Positions 19,261 to 29,423 of a stretch of 64,000 bases of DNA are shown here, piece by piece. Origin of the DNA: Burkholderia sp. PAMC 26561 (lineage in GTDB: Bacteria > Pseudomonadota > Gammaproteobacteria > Burkholderiales > Burkholderiaceae); contig NZ_CP014306.1 of assembly GCF_001557535.2 (NCBI RefSeq), forward strand, positions 868,001 to 932,000. The letters run 5' to 3'. Numbering within the stretch: the first letter of the stretch is position 1; each line of letters opens with the position of its first letter. The notes under the pieces are model-generated. The model did no database searches. It saw only the letters and a list, made by a program, of their open reading frames with translations, and was not told where the DNA came from. Made by a program: the position numbers and the translations under genes.

Positions 19261-20343
19261 TCAGTTCACGCGCCGCCCGGTCTGCGGATCGAAGATATGC
19301 AGGCGATGCGCCGGGAGCGCCACTTCCAGCGCCTCGCCACGTGCCGGCCGATGCTCGTGCGGCAAACGCACCGCAACGTCGTGATCGCCCCAGCGGCCGT
19401 GAGCGAGGTTGTCGGCGCCAAGCAGCTCACAGGAATCCACGGTAAGCGACACATGCGCGCTCTGCTGCTCCGGCAGCATGTGTTCCGGCCGGATGCCCAG
19501 CGTCCACTCGCGGCCCTTCAGGTCCTGCGTCAGCGCATGCATGCCGGCGAGCGGGAGGCGCGGCCCATTGCCGGCGACATCGAAAGTCGAACCGTCATTC
19601 GACACGCGTCCTTGCATCAGATTCATGGCCGGCGAGCCAATAAAACTCGCCACGAAAACCGTCGCCGGGCGTTCATAGACTTCGGTCGGCGGCCCGATCT
19701 GTTCCGCGTAGCCGCGATTCATCACGATTACGCGCTCCGCGAGTGTCATGGCTTCGATCTGGTCGTGCGTGACGTACAGGCTCGTGGTCGAGAGCCGGGC
19801 GTGCAGCCGCTGAATCTCCAGCCGCATCTGCACGCGCAGCTTTGCGTCGAGATTGGAGAGCGGTTCATCGAACAGAAACACGGCCGGTTCGCGCACGATC
19901 GCGCGGCCCATCGCCACGCGTTGCCGCTGCCCGCCCGACAACTCGCGCGGTTTTCTCTGCAGCAGCGGTTCGAGCTCCAGGATCTTCGCCGCGTTCTGCA
20001 CACGCCGGTCGATATCCGACTTGCCCACGCCGCTGATCTTCAGCGCGTACGCCATGTTCTGCGCGACGCTCATGTGCGGATACAGCGCGTAGTTCTGGAA
20101 CACCATCGCGATGTCCCGATCCTTCGGCTCGAGCTTGTTCACCACCTTCTCGCCGATGGAAATCGTCCCTTCGGACACGCTTTCGAGTCCCGCCACCATC
20201 CGCAGCAACGTGGATTTTCCGCAGCCCGACGGACCGACCATGACGACGAATTCGCCATCGGCCACTTGCACGTCGATGCCGTGCAAGACGAACTGCTTGC
20301 CGTCGTATGTTTTCTTGACGCCTTGAAGGCTTAGTGCAGCCAT
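19261..20343 (-). CDS. ugpC: sn-Glycerol-3-phosphate ABC transporter ATP-binding protein
   Basis: ATPase of the Ugp importer, 360 residues, MalK/UgpC type. Walker [10 protein letters not shown] (about 38-46), Q-loop [12 protein letters not shown], signature [16 protein letters not shown] (about 136), Walker [13 protein letters not shown] and H-loop YVTHDQIEA are all intact; the C-terminal OB-like regulatory domain follows (LGIRPEHM). Located between the ABM-domain gene and ugpQ in the ugp operon. Confidence 0.96.
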   Translation of the reverse strand: MAALSLQGVKKTYDGKQFVLHGIDVQVADGEFVVMVGPSGCGKSTLLRMVAGLESVSEGTISIGEKVVNKLEPKDRDIAMVFQNYALYPHMSVAQNMAYALKISGVGKSDIDRRVQNAAKILELEPLLQRKPRELSGGQRQRVAMGRAIVREPAVFLFDEPLSNLDAKLRVQMRLEIQRLHARLSTTSLYVTHDQIEAMTLAERVIVMNRGYAEQIGPPTEVYERPATVFVASFIGSPAMNLMQGRVSNDGSTFDVAGNGPRLPLAGMHALTQDLKGREWTLGIRPEHMLPEQQSAHVSLTVDSCELLGADNLAHGRWGDHDVAVRLPHEHRPARGEALEVALPAHRLHIFDPQTGRRVN

Positions 20344-20353
20344 CGACCCGCCT

Positions 20354-20662
20354 TCATTTCAGTGCGCCCGCGACCGTCGCAAAATGCGCGACCGCGATGC
20401 CCGGTTCATAGAATTTGTGCAGCAACTCGCGCCATTTTTGATAATCGGCGGAATTGCGAAAGCCGTCCTGATGCGCCGCGACGGTTTCCCAGCGGACCAG
20501 CAGAACGTATTGCGAACCGTTGCCGGCGTCGGCGCCGCGCACAAGTTCATGCGAGAGGTATCCCGGCTGCGCCGAGATGATCTTCGCGGCTTGCGCGAAC
20601 GCTGCTTCGAACGCAGCTTCCTCGCCAGCCTTGACCGGCAATTGAGCGACTTCAAGGATCAT
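20354..20662 (-). CDS. ABM-domain monooxygenase-like protein
   Basis: Small 102-residue protein with the antibiotic-biosynthesis-monooxygenase (ABM) dimeric ferredoxin-like fold: [52 protein letters not shown] and the [14 protein letters not shown] tail. ATG 20662 has GGAG upstream and matches the family start; the longer frame to 20701 overlaps ugpE. It sits in frame between ugpE (14 nt upstream) and ugpC (10 nt downstream), so it is co-transcribed with the G3P importer. Its role there is unknown; relatives include quinol oxygenases and heme-degrading enzymes. Confidence 0.85.
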   Translation of the reverse strand: MILEVAQLPVKAGEEAAFEAAFAQAAKIISAQPGYLSHELVRGADAGNGSQYVLLVRWETVAAHQDGFRNSADYQKWRELLHKFYEPGIAVAHFATVAGALK

Positions 20663-20675
20663 TGAGTGAGCTCCA

Positions 20676-21521
20676 TTATTTTTCGGAATCGACAAGACCA
20701 CGCACGAACCAGCGCTGCATGCTCAGCACGACAGCGAGCGGCGGCAACATGGCGAGCAACGTCGCGGTCATCACGAGATGCCACTCGGTGGCCGTGTCGC
20801 CCGAACCGATCATGCTCTTGATGCCGACGACCGCGGTTTGCATCGACTGGTCGCTGCTGATCAGGATGGGCCACAAGTACTGGTTCCAGCCGTAGATGAA
20901 CGTGATCACGAAGAGGGCGGCAATGTTGGTCTTCGAGAGCGGCAACACTACGTCCCAAAGGAAACGCAACGCGCCGGCGCCGTCGATGCGCGCCGCCTCC
21001 ATGAGTTCATCGGGCAGCGTCATGAAGAACTGGCGGAACAAGAACGTCGCCGTCGCCGATGCAATCAGCGGCAGCGTCAACCCTGCGTACGTATTGCTCA
21101 TGTGCATCGATGAAACCACTTGCACCGTCGGAAAGATCCGTACTTCCACGGGAAGCATGAGCGTGATGAAGATGAGCCAGAACGCGAGGTTCTTGAACGG
21201 GAAACGGAAGAACACGATGGCATACGCGGACAGCATCGAAATGACGATCTTCCCGATGGAAATCACGAGCGCCATGACCAGGCTGTTCATCAGCATGCGG
21301 CCAAACGGACTTGCCGCGCTGCCGCTGCCATGCGTCCAGATGTGCGCGACGTTCTCGAACAAATGCGTACTTGGCACGAGCGACAGCGGCACGTTGAAGA
21401 CTTCCGCTTCGCTCATGGTGGCCGCGCAAAACGCGATGTACACCGGAAACACGACCAGCACCACGCCCACGATCAGCACCGCGTGGCAAAAGAGGTCGAA
21501 ACCGCGACGGTTTTCGATCAT
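20676..21521 (-). CDS. ugpE: sn-Glycerol-3-phosphate ABC transporter permease UgpE
   Basis: Second inner-membrane permease of the Ugp importer, 281 residues with six hydrophobic segments (N-terminal [16 protein letters not shown]; later [17 protein letters not shown]). The cytoplasmic EAA loop reads [26 protein letters not shown], which contacts UgpC. The ATG overlaps the ugpA stop (ATGA, 21518-21521). Confidence 0.95.
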   Translation of the reverse strand: MIENRRGFDLFCHAVLIVGVVLVVFPVYIAFCAATMSEAEVFNVPLSLVPSTHLFENVAHIWTHGSGSAASPFGRMLMNSLVMALVISIGKIVISMLSAYAIVFFRFPFKNLAFWLIFITLMLPVEVRIFPTVQVVSSMHMSNTYAGLTLPLIASATATFLFRQFFMTLPDELMEAARIDGAGALRFLWDVVLPLSKTNIAALFVITFIYGWNQYLWPILISSDQSMQTAVVGIKSMIGSGDTATEWHLVMTATLLAMLPPLAVVLSMQRWFVRGLVDSEK

Positions 21522-22402
21522 GAGTACTGCACCCGACGTTCAATGAAACGGAATTGCACGACGGTCAGCGCCACCACGATCACCATCAGCACGACGGACT
21601 GCGCGCCGGAACTGCCGATATCGAGGCCCTGGAAACCTTCGGCAAAGATCTTGTAGATGAGCGTCTTCGTAGACTGCGCAGGGCCGCCGCCGGTTGCCGC
21701 ATCGATGACCGGGAAGGTATCGAAGAAGGCGTAGACCACGTTCACGGTCAACAGGAAGAAACTCGTTGGCGACAACAACGGCAACGCAATACCGAAGAAA
21801 CGCCGGACGGGACCTGCGCCGTCGATAGCCGCCGCCTCGATCAGCGAGCGCGGAATGGCTTGCAGACCGGCGTAGAAGAACAGGAAGTTGTAGCTCACCT
21901 GTTTCCACACGGATGCCAGCACCACGAGGAACATGGCCTGCGAGCCATTCAACGCATGGTTCCAGACAATGCCGTATTTCGCGAGCGCATACGTCACCAG
22001 TCCAATACTCGGATTGAACAGGAACGACCACAACACGGCGGCAATGGCCGGCGCCACCGCGTACGGCCAGATCAGCAGCGTCTGATAAGTCTTGGCGCCG
22101 CGCGTCACGCGATCGGCGCATGCCGCAAGCAGCAGCGAAATGACGAGCCCCGATACGGTGACGAGCGTGCAAAAGATGATCGTCGTGTTGAACGACGACA
22201 GATACAGCGGATCCGTGAAGATCTGCTTGAAGTTCGCCAGTCCGACGAACTCGCTCGACGTCCCGAAAGCATCCTGCGTCTGCGTGGCCTGCCACAACGC
22301 TTCACCCGCCGGCCACAGGAAAAAGATCGCGGTGATCACGAGTTGCGGCGCGACCAGCAGGTAAGGCAGCAGGCTTGTATTGAACCGCGATCGTTTTTCC
22401 AT
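21518..22402 (-). CDS. ugpA: sn-Glycerol-3-phosphate ABC transporter permease UgpA
   Basis: First permease of the Ugp importer, 294 residues. The start [20 protein letters not shown] is typical of UgpA/MalF-type subunits; the EAA loop is [41 protein letters not shown] is a further family block. It follows ugpB by 9 nt and overlaps ugpE. Confidence 0.95.
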   Translation of the reverse strand: MEKRSRFNTSLLPYLLVAPQLVITAIFFLWPAGEALWQATQTQDAFGTSSEFVGLANFKQIFTDPLYLSSFNTTIIFCTLVTVSGLVISLLLAACADRVTRGAKTYQTLLIWPYAVAPAIAAVLWSFLFNPSIGLVTYALAKYGIVWNHALNGSQAMFLVVLASVWKQVSYNFLFFYAGLQAIPRSLIEAAAIDGAGPVRRFFGIALPLLSPTSFFLLTVNVVYAFFDTFPVIDAATGGGPAQSTKTLIYKIFAEGFQGLDIGSSGAQSVVLMVIVVALTVVQFRFIERRVQYS

Positions 22403-22411
22403 GGCGCGCTC

Positions 22412-23734
22412 TTAGCTTCCAGCTTTTTCGAATCGGCGCAGCAGATCGTCGCCGCGCGATACGGCCGAATCCAGTGCGTCCTTCGGCGTCTTCTTTTGCG
22501 CCCAGACTTGTTCGAGCTCTTCGTCGACGATCGTGCGGATCTGCGGCATGTTGCCAAGACGCAGGCCCTTCGTGAACGGTAACGGCGGCTTGTTCAACAT
22601 CTGCTTGATGGCGGTATCGGCGCCGGGATTCTTGTCATAGAAACCCTGCTTTTGCGTCAGCTCGTACGCGGCTGTCGTGACCGGCAGATAACCCGTGTCC
22701 TGATGCCATTTGGCCGCAACCGCCGGCGAGGTCAGATACGCCAGGAACTTGGCGACGCCCTTGTACGTTGCAGCGTCGTTGCCCGACAGCACCCAGAGAC
22801 TCGCCCCGCCGATGATCGCGTTTTGCGGTGCGCCCTTCACGCTTTCGTCGTACGGCATCATGCCCGTGCCGAAGCTGAACTTCGCGTACTTCTTGATGTT
22901 GGCAAGCGAGCCCGACGAGTTGGTCACGATGCCGCAATCGCCGCTGTAAAACTTCGATACCGCCTCGTCCTTCCGGCCAACGTAGGTGAACGTGCCGTCC
23001 TTGGCCATGTTCTGCAGGAATTGAATGTGCGCGATCTGCAGCGGCTTGTTGAATTCGAGCACGGCGTCGGTGCCGTCAAAACCATTGTTCTTCGATGCAA
23101 ACGGCGCACCGTGCCACGCGCTGTAGTTTTCAAGCTGAATCCAGCTCTGCCAGCCCGACGAATAACCGCACATGCCGGCCGCTTTCAGCTTCTTCGAATC
23201 GGCTTCGAGTTCGCCCCATGTTTTCGGCGCATGCGTCGGATCTATGCCGGCCTTCTTGAACGCGTCCTTGTTGTAGTACAGCACGGGCGTGGAGCTGTTG
23301 AACGGCATCGAAATCAACTGGCCCGTCTTGGCGTCGCTGTAATAGCTGGCGATGGTCGGCACGAATGCTTTTTCGTCGAGCGGAACGCCGGCTTGCTTGA
23401 AGACATCGGACACGGGAATCACGGCTTTCTTGGCCTGGATCATCGTGGCCGTACCGACTTCATAGACTTGCAGGATGGCCGGCGCGTTGCCGCTGCGATA
23501 CGCCGCGATCCCGGCCGCCAGCGTCTGGTCGTAGCTGCCCTTGAAGACCGGCACGATCTTGTAGTCGCTTTGCGACTTGTTGAAGTCGTTCGCGATGTCG
23601 TTCACGCGTTCGCCGAGCGCGGATTCCATTGCATGCCAGAACTGGATTTCTGTTGCGGCCTGCGCCTGGCTTGCACCAAACGTCAAAGCGGCAGCGAGGG
23701 AAATGGCGCTGACCAGCAGCTTGCGACTACTCAT
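22412..23734 (-). CDS. ugpB: sn-Glycerol-3-phosphate-binding periplasmic protein
   Basis: Solute-binding protein that captures glycerol-3-phosphate or glycerophosphodiesters for the importer. A signal peptide ([22 protein letters not shown], cut before [10 protein letters not shown]) and the lobe motifs [54 protein letters not shown] and ALWVLSG identify UgpB. At 440 residues it has normal length. AAGGAG precedes ATG 23734. No clear Pho box is visible in the 81 bp upstream, although ugp is phosphate-controlled in E. coli. Confidence 0.95.
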   Translation of the reverse strand: MSSRKLLVSAISLAAALTFGASQAQAATEIQFWHAMESALGERVNDIANDFNKSQSDYKIVPVFKGSYDQTLAAGIAAYRSGNAPAILQVYEVGTATMIQAKKAVIPVSDVFKQAGVPLDEKAFVPTIASYYSDAKTGQLISMPFNSSTPVLYYNKDAFKKAGIDPTHAPKTWGELEADSKKLKAAGMCGYSSGWQSWIQLENYSAWHGAPFASKNNGFDGTDAVLEFNKPLQIAHIQFLQNMAKDGTFTYVGRKDEAVSKFYSGDCGIVTNSSGSLANIKKYAKFSFGTGMMPYDESVKGAPQNAIIGGASLWVLSGNDAATYKGVAKFLAYLTSPAVAAKWHQDTGYLPVTTAAYELTQKQGFYDKNPGADTAIKQMLNKPPLPFTKGLRLGNMPQIRTIVDEELEQVWAQKKTPKDALDSAVSRGDDLLRRFEKAGS

Positions 23735-23815
23735 GAGTTACGTCTCCTTGGACCCGGGTGAAGTGTGCGTGTCTTGCGCGTGAGGGAAGCTCGAAAAACT
23801 CTCGAATGCGCGATT

Positions 23816-25042
23816 CTAGTTATCGTCGATGACGAACAGACGTCCGTATTCCTTCAGCGCGTACCGGTCCGTCATGCCCGCAATGTAATGCGCGATCAGC
23901 CGCGCCTGCGTTGTGTTCCCGGCGGCCGCGCCGCCGTGAGTATCGTTCGCCGATTCTTCCGTGACCAGCGCACGCGCCTGGTAATCGGGCGGCAACAGGC
24001 GCGGGTCGTCAATGAACGCCTTGAACAGGCCGCTCACCACGCGCTGCGCCTTGTTCGCCATGCGCATCACGCGGTAATGGCGATACAGGTTCTTGTACAG
24101 GAAGCGCTTGAGTTCGGCAGCCTGTGCCGCGACGGCGGCCCCGTGCGTGACGAGGGCGGGTGCATTGCGAACGTCTTCGATGGATTGCGGATTGACGCGC
24201 GCCAGGTTCTCGCTCGTCGACTCGATCAGGTCCACGATCAGCGTGTTGATGATCCGCCGAATGGTCTCGTGAATCAGCCGGCGTCCTTCGATATCCGGAT
24301 ATTCAGCGCGCGCCGCTTCGTAATGCGTCTGCCAGAGCGCCACGTTCGAGAGCTGCTCGAGCGTGATCAGGCCGGAGCGCAGGCCGTCGTCGACATCGTG
24401 ATTGTTGTACGCGATCTCGTCGGCGACATTCGCGATCTGCGCTTCTATCGACGGCTGTTTGCGCTTTAAAAAGCGTTCGCCCAGTTCGCCGAGCTTCAGC
24501 GCGTTTTCACGCGAACAATGCTTGAGAATGCCTTCGCGTGTTTCGAAGCACAGGTTCAAGCCATCGAATGCGCCATAGTGTTCTTCGAGTTCGTCGACCA
24601 CCACGAGGCTTTGCAAGTTGTGTTCGAACCCACCGTGCTCGCGCATGCATTCGTTCAGCGCGTCCTGTCCTGCATGGCCGAACGGCGTATGGCCGAGATC
24701 GTGCGCGAGCGAAATGGCTTCCACCAGATCTTCGTTCACGCGTAGATTGCGCGCGACCGAACGCGCGATCTGCGCGACTTCGAGGCTGTGCGTGAGGCGT
24801 GTGCGAAACAGGTCGCCTTCGTGATTCACGAAAACCTGGGTCTTGTATTCGAGCCGTCGAAAAGCCGTCGAATGAACGATGCGATCGCGGTCGCGCTGGA
24901 ATTCACTGCGTGCGACCGGCGCTTTTTCTTCGAAGCGGCGGCCGCGAGATTCGGCGGAATGCGCGGCGTACGGCGCGAGATGCGCCTCGAGTGCGAATGA
25001 CGTCGGTGTGATGCTGGAAACCTGAAATGTCTTGTCGCTCAC
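23816..25042 (-). CDS. dgt: Deoxyguanosinetriphosphate triphosphohydrolase-like protein
   Basis: HD-domain hydrolase that releases triphosphate from dNTPs (family known for dGTP or mixed dNTP substrates). HD-type metal ligands: His85 in [10 protein letters not shown], His114-Asp115 in [13 protein letters not shown], and a later Asp in [15 protein letters not shown]. At 408 residues it is the shorter bacterial type-1-like form. It starts with GTG 25042 (GGAG six nt upstream). It lies downstream of aroB with a 186-bp gap, in which no gene or regulatory element is evident. Confidence 0.92.
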   Translation of the reverse strand: MSDKTFQVSSITPTSFALEAHLAPYAAHSAESRGRRFEEKAPVARSEFQRDRDRIVHSTAFRRLEYKTQVFVNHEGDLFRTRLTHSLEVAQIARSVARNLRVNEDLVEAISLAHDLGHTPFGHAGQDALNECMREHGGFEHNLQSLVVVDELEEHYGAFDGLNLCFETREGILKHCSRENALKLGELGERFLKRKQPSIEAQIANVADEIAYNNHDVDDGLRSGLITLEQLSNVALWQTHYEAARAEYPDIEGRRLIHETIRRIINTLIVDLIESTSENLARVNPQSIEDVRNAPALVTHGAAVAAQAAELKRFLYKNLYRHYRVMRMANKAQRVVSGLFKAFIDDPRLLPPDYQARALVTEESANDTHGGAAAGNTTQARLIAHYIAGMTDRYALKEYGRLFVIDDN

Positions 25043-25228
25043 CGGCTGCTCCGAATCATCGTCATGTCCTGCCCGGCAATGGCCGCGCTTGAACGCAGCA
25101 TCAACCGCGTCCGATCAGCGGCCATTGGCCCGAGTCGATCTCTTGCCCTTTCGTTCGTTGGTTCTTTGTTCTTCTTTAGCCGCGGTCAAAACTCGCGCGG
25201 CACTGGGGATGTCGCGGAGCGTGGCCGC

Positions 25229-26305
25229 TCAGATGCTGGCCGCGAGTGTCGCACGCACGGCGTCGTCCGGGGCGCCGGTGATCTCGGTTTCGCCGAAACG
25301 CTTGAGCAGGATGAACTTGATCTCGCCCGCCTCGGCTTTTTTATCGACTTTCATCAAGTCGATATATCGTTGCTCACCCAGCGCCGGGGCCTTCACCGGC
25401 AATTTGGCGTCTGCGATCACGCGAACCAGGCGCGCACGCGATTGTTCGTCCAGCCGGCCAAGCCGCACCGACAGATCCGCAGCCATCACCATGCCCGTAC
25501 CGACCGCCTCGCCGTGCAGCCATTCGCCATAGCCGAGGCCAGCTTCGATCGCGTGGCCAAACGTATGGCCGAAGTTGAGAATCGCGCGCAGGCCGCCTTC
25601 GCGTTCGTCGGCGGCAACCACCGACGCCTTCACCTCACACGAGCGCTTGACCGCACGCGCGAGCGCGGTGGCGTCGCAGTCGTTAAGCGCAGGCGTGTTC
25701 GCCTCGATCCAGTCGAAGAATTCGCTGTCGGCGATCGCGCCCGTCTTGATCACTTCCGCGATACCGGCAGCAAGTTCGCGCGGCGGCAGCGTGCGCAACA
25801 CGCCGATATCCGCGATCACCGCTTGCGGCTGATAAAACGCGCCGATCATGTTCTTGCCAAGCGGATGGTTGATGCCCGTCTTGCCGCCCACCGACGAATC
25901 CACCTGCGAAAGCAGCGTGGTCGGCACCTGGATGAACGGGATGCCGCGCATGTAGCTCGCCGCAGCAAACCCGGTCATGTCGCCGATCACCCCGCCGCCC
26001 AGCGCAATCAGCGTGGTCTTGCGGTCGGCGCGCTCGGTCAGGAGCGCGGTGAAAATCTGATTGAGCGTGTCGAGATTCTTGTGCGCCTCGCCATCCGGAA
26101 GAACGACGGTCGTGACTTTCTTGCCAAGCGGCGCGAGCGCGGCGCGCAGCGCGTCGCCATAAAGCGGATCAACGGTGGTGTTGGTGACGATGGCAACCGA
26201 TGACCCCGCAATATGCGGCGCGTACAGTTCCGCTTGGCCAATCAGTCCTGCACCGATATGGACGGGGTAGGCGCGATCGCCCAGTTCAACGTTGACGGTA
26301 ATCAT
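25229..26305 (-). CDS. aroB: 3-Dehydroquinate synthase
   Basis: Second step of the shikimate pathway: DAHP to 3-dehydroquinate, NAD- and Zn/Co-dependent. Family blocks: [54 protein letters not shown] (NAD/substrate), AEVIKTGAI, and Zn ligands in [13 protein letters not shown] and the preceding [15 protein letters not shown]. The product from ATG 26305 is 358 residues. A slightly longer start at 26314 (TAATG overlap with the aroK stop) would add three residues; translational coupling favours it, family alignment favours 26305. Confidence 0.95.
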   Translation of the reverse strand: MITVNVELGDRAYPVHIGAGLIGQAELYAPHIAGSSVAIVTNTTVDPLYGDALRAALAPLGKKVTTVVLPDGEAHKNLDTLNQIFTALLTERADRKTTLIALGGGVIGDMTGFAAASYMRGIPFIQVPTTLLSQVDSSVGGKTGINHPLGKNMIGAFYQPQAVIADIGVLRTLPPRELAAGIAEVIKTGAIADSEFFDWIEANTPALNDCDATALARAVKRSCEVKASVVAADEREGGLRAILNFGHTFGHAIEAGLGYGEWLHGEAVGTGMVMAADLSVRLGRLDEQSRARLVRVIADAKLPVKAPALGEQRYIDLMKVDKKAEAGEIKFILLKRFGETEITGAPDDAVRATLAASI

Positions 26306-26313
26306 GGCCGACA

Positions 26314-26931
26314 TTATGACGTAGCCGGCTTGGCGATGCCGGCCATCTCCAGTTGCATCAACACCATGTTGACGAGGTTGTTCACCGTCGGCCGCCCCGT
26401 TTCCACGATGAAATGCGCGCACTCCTGATACAACGGATCGCGCGTCTTGTAGAGCGCTTCCAGCTTGCCGCGCGGGTCGTCGGTTTGCAGAAGCGGCCGG
26501 TTTTTATCGCGGCGGGTGCGCTGCCAAAGCTCGTGCGGCGTTGCACGCAGGTAGATCACCAGGCCGCGATTCTTCAGATGATCGCGATTTTCGGGGCGGA
26601 GAATCGCGCCGCCGCCCGTGGCGAGGACGATATTCTCGCGTCGTGACAGCTCATCGATCACGTCCGCCTCCCGCTGCCGGAAGCCTGCTTCGCCCTCGAC
26701 TTCCCAGATCACGGGAATGCGCGCGCCCGTGCGCGCCTCGATTTCGAGGTCGGAATCGATGAACGAACGCTGCAAGCGGCGCGCGACCGCCCGCCCCACG
26801 GTGGTTTTGCCTGCTCCCATGAGTCCGACGAAAAATACGTTCGAGTTCGTTTGCCCGGCTTCCAACTCGCTTACCTTTGCATTGATTCCGGTCCCGATTC
26901 TGGTCCCGTTCGTGCGGGAGCTTAAAGGCAA
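26314..26931 (-). CDS. aroK: Shikimate kinase
   Basis: Phosphorylates shikimate at the 3-hydroxyl. The P-loop [18 protein letters not shown] (near residue 36), the shikimate-binding [10 protein letters not shown] and [31 protein letters not shown], and the lid [13 protein letters not shown] are all present. The first ~30 residues before [12 protein letters not shown] are probably longer than in most relatives; the true start may be a downstream non-ATG codon (a TTG preceded by AAAGG exists), so the 5' end is uncertain. Coupled to aroB by TAATG. Confidence 0.9.
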   Translation of the reverse strand: MPLSSRTNGTRIGTGINAKVSELEAGQTNSNVFFVGLMGAGKTTVGRAVARRLQRSFIDSDLEIEARTGARIPVIWEVEGEAGFRQREADVIDELSRRENIVLATGGGAILRPENRDHLKNRGLVIYLRATPHELWQRTRRDKNRPLLQTDDPRGKLEALYKTRDPLYQECAHFIVETGRPTVNNLVNMVLMQLEMAGIAKPATS

Positions 26932-26948
26932 AAGGGCCGCTTTGTCGA

Positions 26949-26989
26949 GCCGGAAAGCCTCGCCGAAGGCTTGCCACAGGCTTTCCGGC
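26949..26989 (-). other. Hairpin between pilQ and aroK
   Basis: GCCGGAAAGCCT (26949-26960) pairs perfectly over 12 bp with AGGCTTTCCGGC (26978-26989); the 17-nt loop contains a second short GCC/GGC inverted pair. On the minus strand it is followed by TCGACAAAGC, so it is not a classical terminator. Part of it lies between the pilQ stop (26995) and the annotated aroK start. Confidence 0.5.
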
Positions 26990-26994
26990 GACCT

Positions 26995-28584
26995 TCACAA
27001 GCGCGCCGGGACGATGTGCGGGGTGATAAAAATGACCAGTTCGCTGCGCGAATTCCGGCGCGCGGTGTGACGAAAAAGCCAGCCCAATCCCGGGATTTTA
27101 CCGAGCAACGGGACGCGGGTGACGTCGTCGCGCTCGTCGCTCGAATAAATCCCGCCGATTGCGACCGTGCCGCCGTCCTCCACTTCGACTCGCGTCTGCA
27201 CGTGTTTTGTGTTGATCGCGGGCCCCGCAGCGGTCTGCTCGCCGACACTATCCTTCGATACATCCAGGTCCAGGATCACATGCCCATGCGGCGTGATTTG
27301 CGGTTCGACCTCCAGTTTCAGCGCAGCGCGGCGAAATTGCACGCCCGACACGCCGTTGCCGACCTTCGCCTGATACGGCAATTCCGTGCCCTGCTCGACA
27401 ATCGCTTTCACGCGATCGGCCGTGACCACGCGCGGGCTCGACACGATCTCGCCGCGCCCTTCCGTTTCGAGTGCGCTCAGCTCGATGTTCAGCAGCCGCG
27501 TCGCCTGGGCGGCGAAAAGCGTGAGGCCGGCGGTGGCTGCATCGAATCCGCCGATAGGACGCGCCGACAGATCGAGCACCGCGCCGTCCGTACCCGCTAC
27601 CAGCCCGCGCGCGGTGCCCTCGCCGGTGGCTATCATCGACAGCTTCACGCCCAGGTTGCGCGAAAACCCGGTTTCGCCTTCCACGATGCGCGCCTCGATC
27701 ATCACTTGTGGCGTCGGCTGGTCGATCCGCGCGATCAGCTCGGCGATCTCCGCGACGCGTGCATCAAGGTCCGTGACGAACAGCAGGTTCGTGCGTGCGT
27801 CGGCCATGACGGAACCGCGCTTCGACAACACCCGCTGGTTGCCCGAGCCGGTAAGCAGCTTCCTGACGTCGTCGGCGCGCGGGTAGCGCAGGACAAACGT
27901 ACGGCTGCCAAGCGGCTCCAGGTCCGCGGCACGCGCATGGGCCTCGTAGCGCAGGCGCTCGCGCGCCGCGAGTTCGGCCATCGGCGCGACCCAGATCACG
28001 TCGCCGTGGCGCTCCATTGCAAGGCCGTGGACGTCGAGAAGCGTATCGAACGCGCGCCGCCAGGGGACATCGATCAGATTGATCGATACTTGCCCGCGAA
28101 TCTTGTCACTCGCCACGATATTCACCCCTGAGAACTTCGCGAACGTCTGCAGTACCGCGCCGAGGTCCGCATTCTTCAGGTTGAGCGAGATCGGTTTGCC
28201 ATCGTCGTTGGCCGCATCTGCGCGATCAGGCGCGCTACGGCTCATGCGCTCCATGGGCGGCAAAGGCGTGGGCGGGCCTTCGAGCGGCGGGGCGGCATCC
28301 GCAGTCGCGGGGGTTGCAGTGAGTCCGGCTGGCGCGGCGGCTTTCGCCGGAGCGACCCAGGCGCCATCCTCCCCGGACGGCTCCGCCGGAACGTCCGCCG
28401 ATGTGTCCTCGGCGAACTGATCGGTGGGCAGCGTCAGCGGAAAGCTGGCCGGCAAGGGCGGGAGCGGAGCAATGGCGGCGTCCACGCAAGCAGACTGCAG
28501 CAACAAGATTGACGCGCTGCTCCAGGCAATCATTCGGCGACAAACCCCGCGCTCCACCCGCACCATTACACGCATGAAGCTCAT
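26995..28584 (-). CDS. pilQ: Type IV pilus secretin PilQ (short form)
   Basis: Outer-membrane secretin ring through which the type IV pilus passes. The 529-residue product has a signal-like N-terminus (MIAWSSASILLLQSACVDA), a Pro/Ala-rich linker to about residue 125, an STN-type N0 domain (ISLNLKNADLGAVLQTFAKFSG), an N1 repeat (TFVLRYPRADDVRKLL) and the secretin core (VMIEARIVEG, GGIYSSDERDDVTRVPLLGKIP, ELVIFITPHIV). No AMIN domains are recognisable, unlike the ~700-residue PilQ of Pseudomonas. ATG 28584 overlaps the upstream stop (ATGA), fixing the start. In DNA-uptake bacteria this short form resembles HofQ. Confidence 0.9.
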   Translation of the reverse strand: MSFMRVMVRVERGVCRRMIAWSSASILLLQSACVDAAIAPLPPLPASFPLTLPTDQFAEDTSADVPAEPSGEDGAWVAPAKAAAPAGLTATPATADAAPPLEGPPTPLPPMERMSRSAPDRADAANDDGKPISLNLKNADLGAVLQTFAKFSGVNIVASDKIRGQVSINLIDVPWRRAFDTLLDVHGLAMERHGDVIWVAPMAELAARERLRYEAHARAADLEPLGSRTFVLRYPRADDVRKLLTGSGNQRVLSKRGSVMADARTNLLFVTDLDARVAEIAELIARIDQPTPQVMIEARIVEGETGFSRNLGVKLSMIATGEGTARGLVAGTDGAVLDLSARPIGGFDAATAGLTLFAAQATRLLNIELSALETEGRGEIVSSPRVVTADRVKAIVEQGTELPYQAKVGNGVSGVQFRRAALKLEVEPQITPHGHVILDLDVSKDSVGEQTAAGPAINTKHVQTRVEVEDGGTVAIGGIYSSDERDDVTRVPLLGKIPGLGWLFRHTARRNSRSELVIFITPHIVPARL

Positions 28585-29423
28585 GGCCGATCCTCGGCAA
28601 AAGCAATCGTGCGCGCGACACCATCGACACGACGCAACTCGATTGAGCGAGCACGCACGCTGCCGAGCCATTCGTCGCCGACCGCTTGACCCGGTGTATA
28701 TCCGTCGATGCCCGCAGCGGTTTCCAGCAGCGCCATGGAACGGCTTCGGCTCCGAAGCGTGCCGACCAGAAGAATCGCGCCTGCATCGCCGGGGCCGGTG
28801 CCGTTTTTCACGCCGAAGGGGTCAATGGCGAATGCGTCCCGCCGCGACGGTTCTGGACGTGCAACAGCCGGCAGGTCCTCAAAGACCCGCAGCGTTGCGT
28901 CCAGGCCGAGCGAATTGCTGACCAATACGTCCCGTTTGATCTGCACGTCAGCGGGTACGACCAGACGCGGCAGCCCCTCGAGCGCTTCCATGAAACGCCG
29001 GATCTCACCAAACGAACCTTCCGCGCGAAACCGCAGCGGCCGCTCGCTCTCGAGGCCCTCGCCCTTTTGCACCGATGGTTCTATGGTTCCGATCCGCAAT
29101 CCGCTTTGAGCGGCGAGCGCTGTGATCTCGTGAAGCGCGTCGGCGACGGTCCAGCGTGATTGGCGTGCGTCCTCGCCCGAACGCGTGCGCATCGCCGGCA
29201 ATTCGTTGGCCACTGTGCGAGCACGGTCAAGCCGATGCCTGGCGTCATCCAGCGCCGAGCGGCTTGCTTGCGTGCCGCCCATATCGGATGAGCGCCATAG
29301 CGTAGTGCCCAATGCAAACACCAGCGCGCCCACGACAACGCCCGTCACTGCAAGTCGAAAGTTGCTCCACGCATCGAGTGGCTCGGAGAGGAGCGAAAGA
29401 AGGTTGGCATATGAAGGTTTCAT
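28581..29423 (-). CDS. Type IV pilus assembly protein, PilO-PilP fusion
   Basis: 280-residue inner-membrane alignment-subcomplex protein. The N-terminal part is PilO-like: a cytoplasmic tail (MKPSYANLLSLLSEPLDAW), one membrane helix (LAVTGVVVGALVFALG), a coiled-coil region and a ferredoxin-like module (LRFRAEGSFGEIRRFMEALEGLPRLVV). From about residue 200 it becomes PilP-like: DAFAIDPFGV, AILLVGTLRSRSRSMALLETAAGIDGY, GQAVGDEWLGSVRARSIELRRVDG. PilP is normally a separate lipoprotein; no lipobox is present. The start at ATG 29423 overlaps the pilN stop (ATGA). It lies between pilN and pilQ, where both pilO and pilP would be expected. Confidence 0.85.
   Translation of the reverse strand: MKPSYANLLSLLSEPLDAWSNFRLAVTGVVVGALVFALGTTLWRSSDMGGTQASRSALDDARHRLDRARTVANELPAMRTRSGEDARQSRWTVADALHEITALAAQSGLRIGTIEPSVQKGEGLESERPLRFRAEGSFGEIRRFMEALEGLPRLVVPADVQIKRDVLVSNSLGLDATLRVFEDLPAVARPEPSRRDAFAIDPFGVKNGTGPGDAGAILLVGTLRSRSRSMALLETAAGIDGYTPGQAVGDEWLGSVRARSIELRRVDGVARTIAFAEDRP

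Noticed and set aside
23735..23815. Pho box upstream of ugpB
   Set aside because: No CTGTCAT-like direct repeats are present in the gap, so PhoB control cannot be claimed from the sequence.
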